Notes: generated by a model from the sequence alone, not told the origin. Counted from the first letter of the stretch, positions 47,878 through 56,358 are shown. The stretch: 56,358 nt of DNA from Spirochaetota bacterium (GCA_004297825.1 SCSX01000075.1:1-56358), one strand, 5' to 3'. A program made the numbers and translations.

Positions 47878-48453
47878 ATGACTACCGGGCAGGATGACGC
47901 GAACAGCTTCGAATACTTTTACCGGGAGCACGGAGAAGCGCTCTATAATTACCTGCGCAAGCTCACCGGGCAGGAGGAGGATGCGGAGGACCTTCTTCAA
48001 GAGACCCTGGTCAAGATCGCCGCGCACCTTTCCGACCTGGAGGACTCGTCCAGGACAAGGTCCTGGGCCTTCAGCATCGCGACCAACACCGCCGTCGATT
48101 TCTTCAGAAGACGCGGCGGTAAGGACATCGTGCTTTTCGACGAGCGCATCCATGGCGGGGGCGCCGCATCGGGCGACATCGAGGACCGGGTCATCGTGGA
48201 CGAAATGAACGAATGCATCCGCGGGGAGATGGGCCGCATCGCCCCGCATTACCACATCGTCCTGGTACTGCATTATTTCGAGCATATGTCCGTTGAGGAG
48301 ATCGCGGGCGTATGCGGCATTTCAATTTCCGCGGTCAAGGTGCGGCTCCACCGGGGCAGATTGCTGTTGAACAGCATATTGACCAGGGGATGCAATTTCT
48401 ACTACGACAGGGACAGCAATATCAGGTGCACCAGAAAACCCGGCAGCCGATAA
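47878..48453 (+). CDS. ECF-type RNA polymerase sigma factor
   Basis: A 191-residue sigma-70 family protein with only regions 2 and 4. Region 2: AEDLLQETLVKIAAHL and RSWAFSIATNTAVDFFRRR. Region 4: YFEHMSVEEIAGVCGISISAVKVRLHRGR, the -35-binding helix-turn-helix. A short C-terminal tail with two cysteines (RGCNFYYDRDSNIRCTRKP) also occurs in some ECF groups and may sense redox or metals. No anti-sigma factor gene is adjacent. It has its own promoter, so it need not be part of the arsenic operon just upstream, although the position suggests a link to the AhpD-like gene. Confidence 0.87.
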   Translation: MTTGQDDANSFEYFYREHGEALYNYLRKLTGQEEDAEDLLQETLVKIAAHLSDLEDSSRTRSWAFSIATNTAVDFFRRRGGKDIVLFDERIHGGGAASGDIEDRVIVDEMNECIRGEMGRIAPHYHIVLVLHYFEHMSVEEIAGVCGISISAVKVRLHRGRLLLNSILTRGCNFYYDRDSNIRCTRKPGSR

Positions 48454-48472
48454 CAGGGGCGGGGGAACCGGT

Positions 48473-49594
48473 TTAAAAATCGAGCGATTGGAGCAGGTCG
48501 AGAGCGCGCCTGATTTCAATTCCGTTCTCGACCCGCTCGCGCTTCAGCTCCATGACCGCCTGGATCGCCGGTATCCCGTAGCGCTCATGGAATTTCCGCA
48601 GACTCTTCGCGATCTCCGGGTCGGAGCGCTTCACCTCGATAAGACGCCGCGGGACGTCCTCTTCCGCGATGCAGAAATCGATTTCTTCACCGTCCTTCGT
48701 CCTTAGGTAATGCAGGGCGGTGTGCGCCCCCCGGTAATCGTACATGCCGTAGACGTTCTTGAGCAGGCACAGTGCTACGGTATTTTCCAGGCGTGCGCCC
48801 TCGTCTCCCTTCACCAGACCGGAATCGTACAGGTACAGCTTGGGCTCCTTTTTGAGCGCACGGGCGATGTCGCGCGACAGGGGGGGGACCCTGAATACGA
48901 TATAGAGCGCCTCGAAAATCTGGATGTATTTTTTGACCGTGTTGGGGGCGATCCCCACGTCTCCCGCGATGGAAGAATAGGAGACCGGGGAACCCACCCT
49001 GGCGCGCACCAGATCGAAGACGAGATGAATCGCCCTGAAGTCATGTACATTCTCGAAATCGAGGATATCCGTGCGGATCAGTCCGTCGATATACTGGTTC
49101 CGCCACCGCGCGGCATCCTCGTCGCTTTCCGCAAGGAATGGCTCGGGGAACCCCCCGCGCGTCATGAAGCGCTCCAGCGGCTCCGCCGACCCGGCCCGGC
49201 GGGTTTCAGAGGGGCTGAACGGCAGCAGCCTGTGGAGCAAAAAACGGCCCGCCAGCGAATCCCCACCCTGCCTGAACGTTTCCAGGCGCGCGCTCCCGGT
49301 AACAAGAATTTTGAGATGCGCCGGCCTGGTGTCGAACACTCCTTTCAGGTAATTCTTCCACCCGGGCATCTTGTGAAGCTCGTCGAGTACGAGAAGCTCC
49401 GTCGCCTCGAGCCATGCCTCTTTCCTGATTATTTCCCTGTCCTCGCGACGGTCGTAATTCAGGTAAACGCTCTTTTCAAAAGATCGGGCGATCTCCTTCG
49501 CTAGCCAGGTTTTCCCCACCTGCCGCGGGCCGGTGAGAAAAACCATCTTCTTAGAGAGGTCTTTCTCGATCAGCGATTTCTGGAACCTGTTCAT
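48473..49594 (-). CDS. AAA ATPase with C-terminal DUF4143 domain
   Basis: A 373-residue protein starting MNRFQKSLIEKDLSKKMVF. Walker A is GPRQVGKTW and Walker B LLVLDELHKMP, with an arginine-sensor-like GSARL. DUF4143 fills the C-terminal half (GLVKGDEGARLENTVALCLL, EIDFCI, IEVKRSD), including a restriction-endonuclease-like ExK core. Such proteins are widespread, often in multiple copies, and of unknown function. Start 49594 is preferred because a perfect dyad (49597-49626) lies just upstream; ATG 49621 would place it inside the gene. It converges with the sigma factor gene. Confidence 0.82.
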   Translation of the reverse strand: MNRFQKSLIEKDLSKKMVFLTGPRQVGKTWLAKEIARSFEKSVYLNYDRREDREIIRKEAWLEATELLVLDELHKMPGWKNYLKGVFDTRPAHLKILVTGSARLETFRQGGDSLAGRFLLHRLLPFSPSETRRAGSAEPLERFMTRGGFPEPFLAESDEDAARWRNQYIDGLIRTDILDFENVHDFRAIHLVFDLVRARVGSPVSYSSIAGDVGIAPNTVKKYIQIFEALYIVFRVPPLSRDIARALKKEPKLYLYDSGLVKGDEGARLENTVALCLLKNVYGMYDYRGAHTALHYLRTKDGEEIDFCIAEEDVPRRLIEVKRSDPEIAKSLRKFHERYGIPAIQAVMELKRERVENGIEIRRALDLLQSLDF

Positions 49595-49596
49595 CC

Positions 49597-49626
49597 GACT
49601 ATTGTGCACTATATTGCACAATAGTC
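49597..49626. promoter_or_regulatory. Dyad operator upstream of the DUF4143 ATPase gene
   Basis: A perfect 12-bp inverted repeat (49597-49608 and 49615-49626) around CTATAT. A third half-site, TGCAAAATAGTC at 49647-49658, matches the right arm TGCACAATAGTC at 11 of 12 positions in the same orientation. This looks like cooperative autoregulation. Confidence 0.6.
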
Positions 49627-49753
49627 AAGTCTTTCCAGCAAAGCGCTGCAAAATAGTCGGAATATTAGCACCTGTGGTTGTCCAGGCAGGCGAGGTCCAT
49701 GGTCCCCTCCGGATGGATTCTTCTATATAAGTCCCTGCCGGCCGGTCGGCGCT

Positions 49754-51514
49754 TCACCCGCCCGCCCGCGTGCTCTGTCCGCTGTAGACCAGGCCCTTCT
49801 CCCCGTCCACGCGTACAGCGATGCCGCTCGTGAGAATGTCCGTCGCGCGCCCTGCGTTCACGATCACCGGAATATCGAGCGCCTTCGCGACGATCGCGGC
49901 CGGGGAGTCGGCGGCGTCCTCCTCGGTGATCACGGCGGTCGCGTTCCGGATGAGATGGAGCACGGCGTCGCTCGAGCGCCGGATGACCAGGATGTCCCCG
50001 CCCCTGAAATCCCCGGGGGTCGATTTCCCCTCGGCGACAACGCAGAGTATCCCCGTCGCCGAAAGCCCATTGAGGCTCTTCCCCTCGACCAGCACGTCCC
50101 CCACCACGTGGATCTTGATCATGTTCGTGGTGCCGCTCACCCCCACCGGCATACCGCCCGTGATGATCACAAGGTCCCCGTTCTTTATCAGGCCCGCGGC
50201 ATGGGCCCGGTCGGCCGCGTTCTGGAAGATCTCGTCCGTGGTGGCCGCCTCCACGGCCATCATGGGGATTACCCCCCACGAGAGGGCGAGCTGCCGGTAC
50301 ACCTTGACCAGCGGCGTGGAGGCGAGTATGGGGCAGATAGGCCGGTAGCGCGACACCATGCGCGACGTATGACCGGACTTCGTAATCGTGATGATCGCCG
50401 CGGCCCCCAGCGAGTGCGCCGCCGAGCAGGTCGAGTAGCTTACGGCGTCGGTCACGTTTTTTGAAATGCGGATATGCGTGTTTTCAAGGAGGGCCCGGTA
50501 ATCGATCTCGGTCTCGGTCTTCTCGGCGATCTTTGCCATGGTGGCCACGGTGAGCTCCGGGTACTTTCCCACCGAGGTCTCGCCCGAGAGCATGAGGGCG
50601 CTCGTCCCGTCATAGATCGCGTTCGCGACATCGGTGATCTCGGCGCGGGTGGGCCGTGGGTTGCGGATCATCGAATCCAGCATCTGCGTCGCGGTGATCA
50701 CGGGCTTTCCCGCGGAAAGCGTCTTCTTTATGATCATCTTCTGTAAATGCGGGATATCCTCGAAGGCGATCTCCACCCCCATGTCGCCGCGCGCGACCAT
50801 GATCCCGTCGCTCGCGCGGATGACCTCGTCGATGTTCGCCACGCCGTCGCGGTTCTCGATCTTCGAGATGACCTTGATTGCGCCGCCGCCGTGCTCCTCG
50901 AGGAATCCCTTGATCTGCCTGACGTCGTCCGCGTTGCGCACGAAGGACGCGGCAACGAAATCGAAATCGTGCTCGATGCCGAAACGCAGGTCGGCGCGGT
51001 CGCCGTCGCTCATGAAGGGAAGCCGGGCGGTCACCCCCTGGAGGTTCACGCCTTTTTTATCCGAAAGCTCGCCCCCGTTCACCACCTCGGTCACCACGTC
51101 CGCGCCGGAGGCGCTCACGACCCTGAGCTCGATAAGCCCGTCGTCGATAAGTATCCTGTTGCCCTTGACGACGTCATCCGGGAGACCCCGGTAGGTGACC
51201 GATACGCGTTCCGCATCACCCTCGACCTCATCGGTGGTGAGCGTGAATCGCGCCCCCTTTTCGATGCGCGCCTTCCCCCCCCGGAACTTTTTCAGCCGTA
51301 TCTCGGGACCCTTGGTGTCGAGCAGGAGCGCCGCGGGTTTCTCGAGCTCGTCGCGCACCTTTTTGAAGAGGGTGACCCTCGCGAGATGCTCCTCGTGGGT
51401 GCCGTGCGAAAAGTTCGCCCTCCCTACGTCCATGCCCGTGAGGAAAATGCCCCTGAGCACCTCCGGGCTGTCGGTTGCCGGCCCCAGGGTGCAGATAATT
51501 TTCGTCTTTCTCAT
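49754..51514 (-). CDS. pyk: Pyruvate kinase with C-terminal PEP-utiliser-type domain
   Basis: A 586-residue enzyme. The start MRKTKIICTLGPATDSPE is typical; the catalytic barrel has KISKIENRDG-type VISKIENRDGVANIDE, MVARGDMGVEI and ITATQMLDSM. Residues about 470-586 form an extra domain with SLNGLSATGILCVV, GDILVIRRSS and the AVITEEDAADSPAAIVAKALDIPVIVN strand, which resembles the phosphohistidine domain of PEP synthase and PPDK. Its active-site Thr-His motif (TxGGxxSHA) reads EEDAADSPA here, so the His is missing, as in Bacillus-type pyruvate kinases. It makes pyruvate and ATP. A GGAGG site precedes ATG 51514. It appears to be a single-gene unit. Confidence 0.93.
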   Translation of the reverse strand: MRKTKIICTLGPATDSPEVLRGIFLTGMDVGRANFSHGTHEEHLARVTLFKKVRDELEKPAALLLDTKGPEIRLKKFRGGKARIEKGARFTLTTDEVEGDAERVSVTYRGLPDDVVKGNRILIDDGLIELRVVSASGADVVTEVVNGGELSDKKGVNLQGVTARLPFMSDGDRADLRFGIEHDFDFVAASFVRNADDVRQIKGFLEEHGGGAIKVISKIENRDGVANIDEVIRASDGIMVARGDMGVEIAFEDIPHLQKMIIKKTLSAGKPVITATQMLDSMIRNPRPTRAEITDVANAIYDGTSALMLSGETSVGKYPELTVATMAKIAEKTETEIDYRALLENTHIRISKNVTDAVSYSTCSAAHSLGAAAIITITKSGHTSRMVSRYRPICPILASTPLVKVYRQLALSWGVIPMMAVEAATTDEIFQNAADRAHAAGLIKNGDLVIITGGMPVGVSGTTNMIKIHVVGDVLVEGKSLNGLSATGILCVVAEGKSTPGDFRGGDILVIRRSSDAVLHLIRNATAVITEEDAADSPAAIVAKALDIPVIVNAGRATDILTSGIAVRVDGEKGLVYSGQSTRAGG

Positions 51515-51800
51515 TGCGCCTCCAGAATATCGCGCCCGTTGTCGCGGAGGGTCGGCGGTTCGGTACCGCGACCCATGCCCCTGACGACCGTATGCGAATC
51601 GGCCCCCCTGCCGCGGCCTTTCCTTGGAAGAAACCGCGACATGAATTCCGCGCTATTAACTGCCACCGCCTCCACAATGTCAAATTATCTTTCAAATGAA
51701 CCAGTCCTGTCGAAACGAAAGGTCCCCGGGAGACCGGCAAAGATTCGAATTTAGCGGTGTTAATCCCACTATTCAAAAAAAGCCCATGTAGGTTTTTTTA

Positions 51801-51829
51801 TTGACCGATAATGATATGCTTGCTATTTT
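51801..51829 (+). promoter_or_regulatory. Sigma-70 promoter of the DUF5018/LamG lipoprotein gene
   Basis: TTGACC (51801-51806), a 17-base spacer and TATTTT (51824-51829) inside an AT-rich stretch of about 100 bases. The start would be near 51836, upstream of GGAAGGA and the ATG at 51870. Confidence 0.55.
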
Positions 51830-51869
51830 ATTTAATGGACGCCTTTTTAGTATAAATGGAAGGAAATAT

Positions 51870-53870
51870 ATGAAAAAATTAATACTTACAGCAATTGCGC
51901 TTTGTATCCCTTTACTGATAATCAGTTGCAGCGAGACCCCCTCCGGGAAGGAATACCCCCGCTTCGACGCGGGAGATACCGACCTCCTGGACTTCCGGTT
52001 CGCCGCGAAAAACAATTCCGTCCTTCCGGCCGACGCGATCGGCACCCTTGACGGCGACACGATCTCGATCACCGTGCCCCATGACGCGTCGCTGGACGGG
52101 CTGGTCGCGGAATACGTCACGAACAGCCCGGTCGTCCAGGTAAACGGGATCACGCAGGCGAGCGGCAAATCGGCCAACGACTTCGATTCCCCCGTGGTGT
52201 ACCACGTTTCGGCGAAAAACCTCGCGGCGCGGGAGTACACCGTCACGGTGACGAAAGCCCCGAGCACCGAAAAGAAAATCACTACCTTCGCCCTCCTGGG
52301 CACGGATGCGATCATCGACGAGACCGGCGCGGACATACGCGTGTCGCTTCCCCCGAAAACCTCGCTCAAGAAGCTCCCCGCGTCGTTTTCCGCGGCGTGC
52401 AGCCAGGTGACCGTGGACGGCGTCGTACAGGCGAGCGGCGTCACCCTGAACGATTTCAGCGTCCCGGTCGTCTACACGGCCGTTGCCGAAAACGGTTCCC
52501 GAAAGGATTATACGGTCACCGCCACGGTGATCCCCGCGCCCTGGAAGGAGATCACCTCCTTCGTATTCAGGAGCTCGGACAACCCGGCGCTCGGGAGCGA
52601 CGTGCCCGGAACGATCGCGGACGATATTATCAGCGTGGTCCTTCCCTTCAAGAGCAAAGCGAACGACCTGGCCGCATGGTTCGTGACCACCGGCGAGAAG
52701 GTGAGCCTTGACGGCGTCGCGCAGTCCGCGGGCTCGACCCGCAACGATTTCTCGTCCGTGCGCGACTTCGTCGTCACCGCCGAGGACGGCGGGCAGCGCA
52801 CCTATACGGTGGACGTGACCGTGGCGAAGAGCGACGCGAAGGCGATCACGCGCTTCGTGCTCGACGGCGAGGAGTGCGCGATTGACGAGGACGCGCGCGC
52901 CATACGCGTCGCCTTCCCGGCGTCCAGGCCGCTCGGAGCCCTCAAGGCCTTCTTCGTCACGACAGGCGTGCTCGTTTCGGTGGGCGGCGCGGAGCAGGAA
53001 AGCGGCCGGACCGAAAACAATTTTACCAACCCGGTCGCCTATATCGTCAAGGCGGACAACGGGAGCACGCGCACCTACACGGTGATCGTGACCCCGACCG
53101 CCGAGCTTGCGGGATTGTGGAACTTCGAGTACACGGACGCGGCCGGCTACACCCTTTTCGGGGCCACGCAGACGCCGGGCGTGCAGGGCAACTCACTCCG
53201 GTTCGACGGCTATGACGATTATGTGTTGGTGCCCGACAGCGCCGATCTTACGCTTCCCCAGGCGGGGAGCGTCGAGACCCTGGTGAAAATAATCACGCAC
53301 AAGCCGTATGCGGGTATCGTCCACAAGGGCGTGCGGCCCGATTTCAGCGACGAGACCTATAGCCTCCAGTTCTGGGGCACGGACGGAACCGTGCGCTTCC
53401 TGGTGACCGGCGCGTCGGGGCGCTATTCGTACGTGGACAGCTCCACAAAGCTCTCGACCGACGTCTGGTACCATATAGTCGCCACCTGGAACGCCTCCGA
53501 GGTGCGGCTCTACATCAACGGAAAGCTCGAGTCCTGGACGCCCAATACCGTGGGCGAGGTGCGCGACAGCGCCGGAGGGCTCGTTATCGGGGCCCAGCTC
53601 GCGGACACGCTGTACAACTCGAGCTGGAGAAACCTCGGGATGAACGGGATCGTGGACCGTGTCGAACTCTTCGGACGCGCCCTGCCCGACACCGAGGTCG
53701 CGGCGCGTTACGAGACGATCAAGACGGCCGGGGGAGAGGCACTCGCCGCGTATTTAATGCACGTGGCATCGCGCCACAGCGGGCTCATGATCGCGCTCCT
53801 GGGAGGAATAGCCTTCATACTCGCGGGATTGTTCGTATTCAACAGGAGACGGATGCGCGCCGGGGGTTAA
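51870..53870 (+). CDS. Surface lipoprotein with four DUF5018-type repeats and a LamG domain
   Basis: A 666-residue protein. Signal peptide with lipobox IISC (Cys20). Four repeats of about 90 residues follow, each with ITxFxF at the start, SVxGxxQxSGxTxNDFSxPVxYxVxAxDG in the middle and TYTVxVT at the end (DUF5018-like, beta-sandwich). Residues about 435-610 form a LamG/concanavalin-type lectin domain (LRFDGYDDYVLVPDSADL, VWYHIVATWNASEVRLYINGK). A C-terminal membrane helix ends in NRRRMRAGG. Such proteins bind glycans at the cell surface. Double anchoring by lipid and a C-terminal helix is unusual. It has its own promoter and terminator. Confidence 0.8.
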   Translation: MKKLILTAIALCIPLLIISCSETPSGKEYPRFDAGDTDLLDFRFAAKNNSVLPADAIGTLDGDTISITVPHDASLDGLVAEYVTNSPVVQVNGITQASGKSANDFDSPVVYHVSAKNLAAREYTVTVTKAPSTEKKITTFALLGTDAIIDETGADIRVSLPPKTSLKKLPASFSAACSQVTVDGVVQASGVTLNDFSVPVVYTAVAENGSRKDYTVTATVIPAPWKEITSFVFRSSDNPALGSDVPGTIADDIISVVLPFKSKANDLAAWFVTTGEKVSLDGVAQSAGSTRNDFSSVRDFVVTAEDGGQRTYTVDVTVAKSDAKAITRFVLDGEECAIDEDARAIRVAFPASRPLGALKAFFVTTGVLVSVGGAEQESGRTENNFTNPVAYIVKADNGSTRTYTVIVTPTAELAGLWNFEYTDAAGYTLFGATQTPGVQGNSLRFDGYDDYVLVPDSADLTLPQAGSVETLVKIITHKPYAGIVHKGVRPDFSDETYSLQFWGTDGTVRFLVTGASGRYSYVDSSTKLSTDVWYHIVATWNASEVRLYINGKLESWTPNTVGEVRDSAGGLVIGAQLADTLYNSSWRNLGMNGIVDRVELFGRALPDTEVAARYETIKTAGGEALAAYLMHVASRHSGLMIALLGGIAFILAGLFVFNRRRMRAGG

Positions 53871-53897
53871 GCTTCTTCTCTATTGCGAACGCACATG

Positions 53898-53930
53898 CCC
53901 CCCATTCCGCAGGGATGGGGGGTTTTATTT
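53898..53930 (+). terminator. Rho-independent terminator of the LamG lipoprotein gene
   Basis: Stem CCCCCCAT (53898-53905) and ATGGGGGG (53915-53922), then TTTTATTT (53923-53930). It is 27 bases past the stop codon. Its T-run overlaps the stop codon of the convergent gene at 53925. Confidence 0.85.
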
Positions 53931-55967
53931 TCGGACGAGTTTGAGCCCGGTCCCGGACAACCGCTTCTCGATTGACGCGACGAGACGGGGATCGGCGGGC
54001 GTTCCCAATCCTTCGTGATCGTGGGGCGCTTCGAAAAGCGAACCCGCGATATAGCGGAGGAGTTCGTCGGGGGTTACGTCCAGCGCCGCGGCGGGCGTAT
54101 CGGCGTCCACGGCGAGGCTGCCGCTTCCCCGCGGATCGTGCCCCATGGCCCACGCGAGAAGCACCGCGGCGTTCCTCGAATGAGCGGACCGCATGTCCGC
54201 GAGCTTCTGGATGTACTCGATCGTCTGGGTGAGCGATTCCTGTGTCCGGTCCACGCGCCCGGCGAGCTTGCGTACCAGGGCGAACGCGAAATCCGGATTA
54301 TATTTTATCAGCGCCTCGAGATTATCCGCGTGGGCGCGCGCGAGAATGGTGTTCACGGGACATTCGGCGGTTACCCCCCTGCGGGTCTCCCCCAGGAGCG
54401 CCATTTCGTTGAATATCTGCCCCGCCTCCATCGACTCGAGCAGTATGCGCTTTCCTGAATCGAGCTCCTTGTATATGTTCACCTGTCCTTTTTTAATGAA
54501 ATAGAAGGAATTCGCATCCTCTCCCTGGCGAAACACCATCGATCCCGCGCGCAAGACGAGTTCGCTCTGCATGACCGTCTGGGGCAGCATGAAAAGCCTG
54601 CGCACCCCCTCGAAACCGGGCAGTTTCAGGTTATAAATGATTCCCTTGCGCAGGCGGTAGTAGTAATACCCCATCGCGAAGCGGAAAAAAGACAGGGGGG
54701 GGCCGATAAACTTGACGATCGTTCCCGTGGGCTCGTCTCCCATGTGCGCGCCGTGATTGTTCCACACCGCGCGCGCCTTCACCGCGGGGGAGTGAAAGCC
54801 TTTCCTTTCAAACACGATCTCCGCCTCGCCCGCGGGATCCAGCGGCTCGAAGGTGCGGAGAAAACAATTGACGGGGGTGATGTCGAAGCTCACGAGGCTG
54901 TCCTCTCCCCCCGGGCTCTTCAAAACGGCGTCGAATATCACCGGGATGCGGACCATGCTCAGCCTGAAGAAATCCGGGTTCACCGCGCCCGCCATCGCCA
55001 GGCTTATCCCGATCGACGCGGGAAACACGGTCACCACGAGTATCTGCTCCGCCGGCCTGAGCGCGATTCCCAGCAGGGTCACCGTTTCCGCCCTGAAGGG
55101 AAGGAGCGCGAGCCCGCCCGCCACGAGCGCCGCCGAGGCCGCCCAGAGCGCGGGATTCATGAGAGGTCTGAAAAACGGAACGCGCACGGCGCGCGGCGTC
55201 CCCATGGAATTGAGGATCCAGCGCTCGAAGCGCGGCTGTCGATACTTGAGCAGCCAGTCCTCGAAGCGCAGATTTTCCGCCGCCAGACCCTGGACGGGCG
55301 GGACAAGCTTCGCCCAGGCGATGAAAAGCTCGAGCATGCCCGTGATAATGATCGCGAGGGGCCCCACCAGGTAGGTAAAACCCCCTCCTTGCATGATAAA
55401 GAGGTCGAACACGCCGTGCAGGGCGACGGGTACGGTTATCGCCCGCGCATAGTGGAGCGTGCGATAGGGTGCCGTGGCGCATAATTTCGCCGCACCCGCG
55501 AAATAACCGGTAAGCGCACACGTGCTGAGGTGCAGGGGCACCGAAAAAAGGGCGCGCACGAGGACGACAGGGGTACCGTAGTTGAGCGCGTAGAATACGT
55601 TTTCCACGAGCGAGAACCCGGCGCCCACGATCAGGCCCGAGCTCACGCCCTCGAGGAGGCTGAACCGCGGGTAATAGCGCTGGAGCAGCAAAATGGCGGC
55701 GAGCGCTCCCATTTTTTCGACCAGCGCAGCCTTCACGAAGGAATCTACGGCAATCGATCCCCCCTTGAAAAGTTCATCGAGTGCTGGAGAGAGTAGAATC
55801 AGGATTATTGCGACGGCGACACCGTAGAGAAGGCCCTCGACATGCTTGATGAAGACGGGTTTTATTCCCTTCATCCGGTAGTAGGTGAAGAAATGCCTGA
55901 AATATATCAGGTAAAACAGCGGCATCGGCAAAATTGAGATGACGATAGAGGCAATCATTAGCCGCAT
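53925..55967 (-). CDS. PrsW-like membrane protease domain fused to PilZ-like and cyclic-nucleotide-binding domains
   Basis: About 680 residues from ATG 55967 (56036 and 55958 are alternatives; 55958 has AGGGA at 9 bases). Residues 1-220 are PrsW-like with about eight helices and the family's Glu and His motifs: ALVEKMG (Glu84), FSLVENVFYALNYG (Glu122), PLHLS (His146) and ALHGVFD (His184). Two more helices follow to residue 330. Residues 338-424 look like PilZ (RIPVIFDAVLK, SFDITPVNCFL, ARAVWNNHGAHMG), and 463-567 form a cNMP-binding beta barrel (FRQGEDANSFYFIKKGQVNIY, EMALLGETRR). The tail is helical. This suggests intramembrane proteolysis controlled by c-di-GMP and cAMP/cGMP. Its substrate is unknown. 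Confidence 0.72.
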   Translation of the reverse strand: MRLMIASIVISILPMPLFYLIYFRHFFTYYRMKGIKPVFIKHVEGLLYGVAVAIILILLSPALDELFKGGSIAVDSFVKAALVEKMGALAAILLLQRYYPRFSLLEGVSSGLIVGAGFSLVENVFYALNYGTPVVLVRALFSVPLHLSTCALTGYFAGAAKLCATAPYRTLHYARAITVPVALHGVFDLFIMQGGGFTYLVGPLAIIITGMLELFIAWAKLVPPVQGLAAENLRFEDWLLKYRQPRFERWILNSMGTPRAVRVPFFRPLMNPALWAASAALVAGGLALLPFRAETVTLLGIALRPAEQILVVTVFPASIGISLAMAGAVNPDFFRLSMVRIPVIFDAVLKSPGGEDSLVSFDITPVNCFLRTFEPLDPAGEAEIVFERKGFHSPAVKARAVWNNHGAHMGDEPTGTIVKFIGPPLSFFRFAMGYYYYRLRKGIIYNLKLPGFEGVRRLFMLPQTVMQSELVLRAGSMVFRQGEDANSFYFIKKGQVNIYKELDSGKRILLESMEAGQIFNEMALLGETRRGVTAECPVNTILARAHADNLEALIKYNPDFAFALVRKLAGRVDRTQESLTQTIEYIQKLADMRSAHSRNAAVLLAWAMGHDPRGSGSLAVDADTPAAALDVTPDELLRYIAGSLFEAPHDHEGLGTPADPRLVASIEKRLSGTGLKLVRK

Positions 55968-56358
55968 TCCCTGGTGGAGAGCGCTTTTTCCCGCCGTGTC
56001 ATGTGTTTTCAGCCGCGCGCATGGATGTACTCGCATTAATCATCGAACGTGCGGGCTCGCAACATTAGCAATAAGCGGGTCCCCGGCGCGCCGGAATTCC
56101 GATTGAAAGAGCGCGACGGCGAAAATTCCCTTTCCCCCGTCATTTCTAGCGCCGCGATCACGCGATTTTGAATCCGCTGAGAAATTTTTCGCGCATCATC
56201 CGGGGAATTTCGCCCGTTTCGCGCGCGCGCGAAATATTTCTCCTTTTCCCGCGCCGATTTTTCCACGGGTGCGCAGGTTTTTCCATTTTCACTTCATGTT
56301 TTCATCGCGTGCGCGCGCGCTTTCTCCCCCGATTTTTCGTCACGATGCGGCGAAAGCG
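55968..56358. other. Terminal stretch without a recognisable gene
   Basis: GC-rich at first, then 56210-56340 has runs of CGCGCG alternating with T-rich pieces. A minus-strand frame (56266-56036) is open but has no family resemblance, no ribosome site and a biased composition. No promoter or hairpin is convincing; the next gene lies beyond the window. Confidence 0.5.

Overview
The window reads as chromosomal DNA of a GC-rich Gram-negative anaerobe or facultative anaerobe, most likely an uncultured spirochaete. The best lineage marker is a P83/100-family protein (34890-36629): a signal peptide, a long Lys/Glu coiled coil and a C-terminal globular domain, a family known mainly from Spirochaetota. 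A motility-associated DUF115 protein, CheX, a 6TM-type SpoIIE phosphatase, many lipoproteins and the LolA system fit this. No rRNA, tRNA, CRISPR array, transposase or integrase was seen.

Layout. 1-3302: a 5'-truncated PP2C phosphatase, a coiled-coil lipoprotein and a zinc-metallopeptidase-like lipoprotein. 3303-6323: a lower-GC accessory insert holding a BrnT/CopG-type toxin-antitoxin pair, an exported protein made of twelve 30-residue repeats, an ORF6N protein, and a scar in which 3'-end copies of the two flanking genes are joined. 6324-8970: an ADP-forming acyl-CoA synthetase alpha-type protein, a TPR protein and a stand-alone receiver. 9045-19043: a nine-gene minus-strand operon for a membrane-bound group 4 [NiFe] hydrogenase (Hyc-like core plus maturation protease) with an AsrA/AsrB-type iron-sulfur flavoprotein pair and a formate-dehydrogenase-like subunit that lacks the catalytic Cys/Sec and Arg. 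20071-29298: LolA, a beta-barrel, ComEC without a recognisable nuclease-like domain, a GHKL-HDOD fusion, a DUF115 protein, an LPP20/FlgP-like protein and two envelope proteins, many of them overlapping or nearly so. 29306-34524 (minus): CheX, a SurA_N/PpiD-like protein, a 54-residue Trm112-like protein, a LOR/SDH-type protein and a propionyl/acetyl-CoA synthetase.

36639-41300 (minus) is a corrinoid methyl-transfer operon (MttB family, corrinoid protein, GPH-type transporter, homocysteine methyltransferase). A PLP-dependent sulfur amino acid lyase diverges from it. 42760-47778 is an arsenic island: a CVC-type ArsR with two near-identical operator-like dyads, two thioredoxin-like proteins, a CcdA-like membrane protein, Acr3, a decayed arsC fragment, a CoA-disulfide-reductase-type flavoprotein and an AhpD-like protein. 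An ECF sigma factor with its own promoter follows. The window ends with a DUF4143 ATPase, pyruvate kinase with a C-terminal phosphohistidine-type domain, a DUF5018/LamG surface lipoprotein and a PrsW-PilZ-cNMP fusion protein.

The most original material is the hydrogenase complex. It has the layout of formate hydrogenlyase, but its formate-dehydrogenase subunit looks dead and its likely electron entry is an NAD(P)H-type flavoprotein. Next are the corrinoid-to-homocysteine relay, the ArsR operator pair with the thioredoxin/CcdA module, the PrsW-PilZ-cNMP fusion, the 30-residue repeat protein and the duplication scar. All functional calls come from reading motifs by eye; no database search was run.
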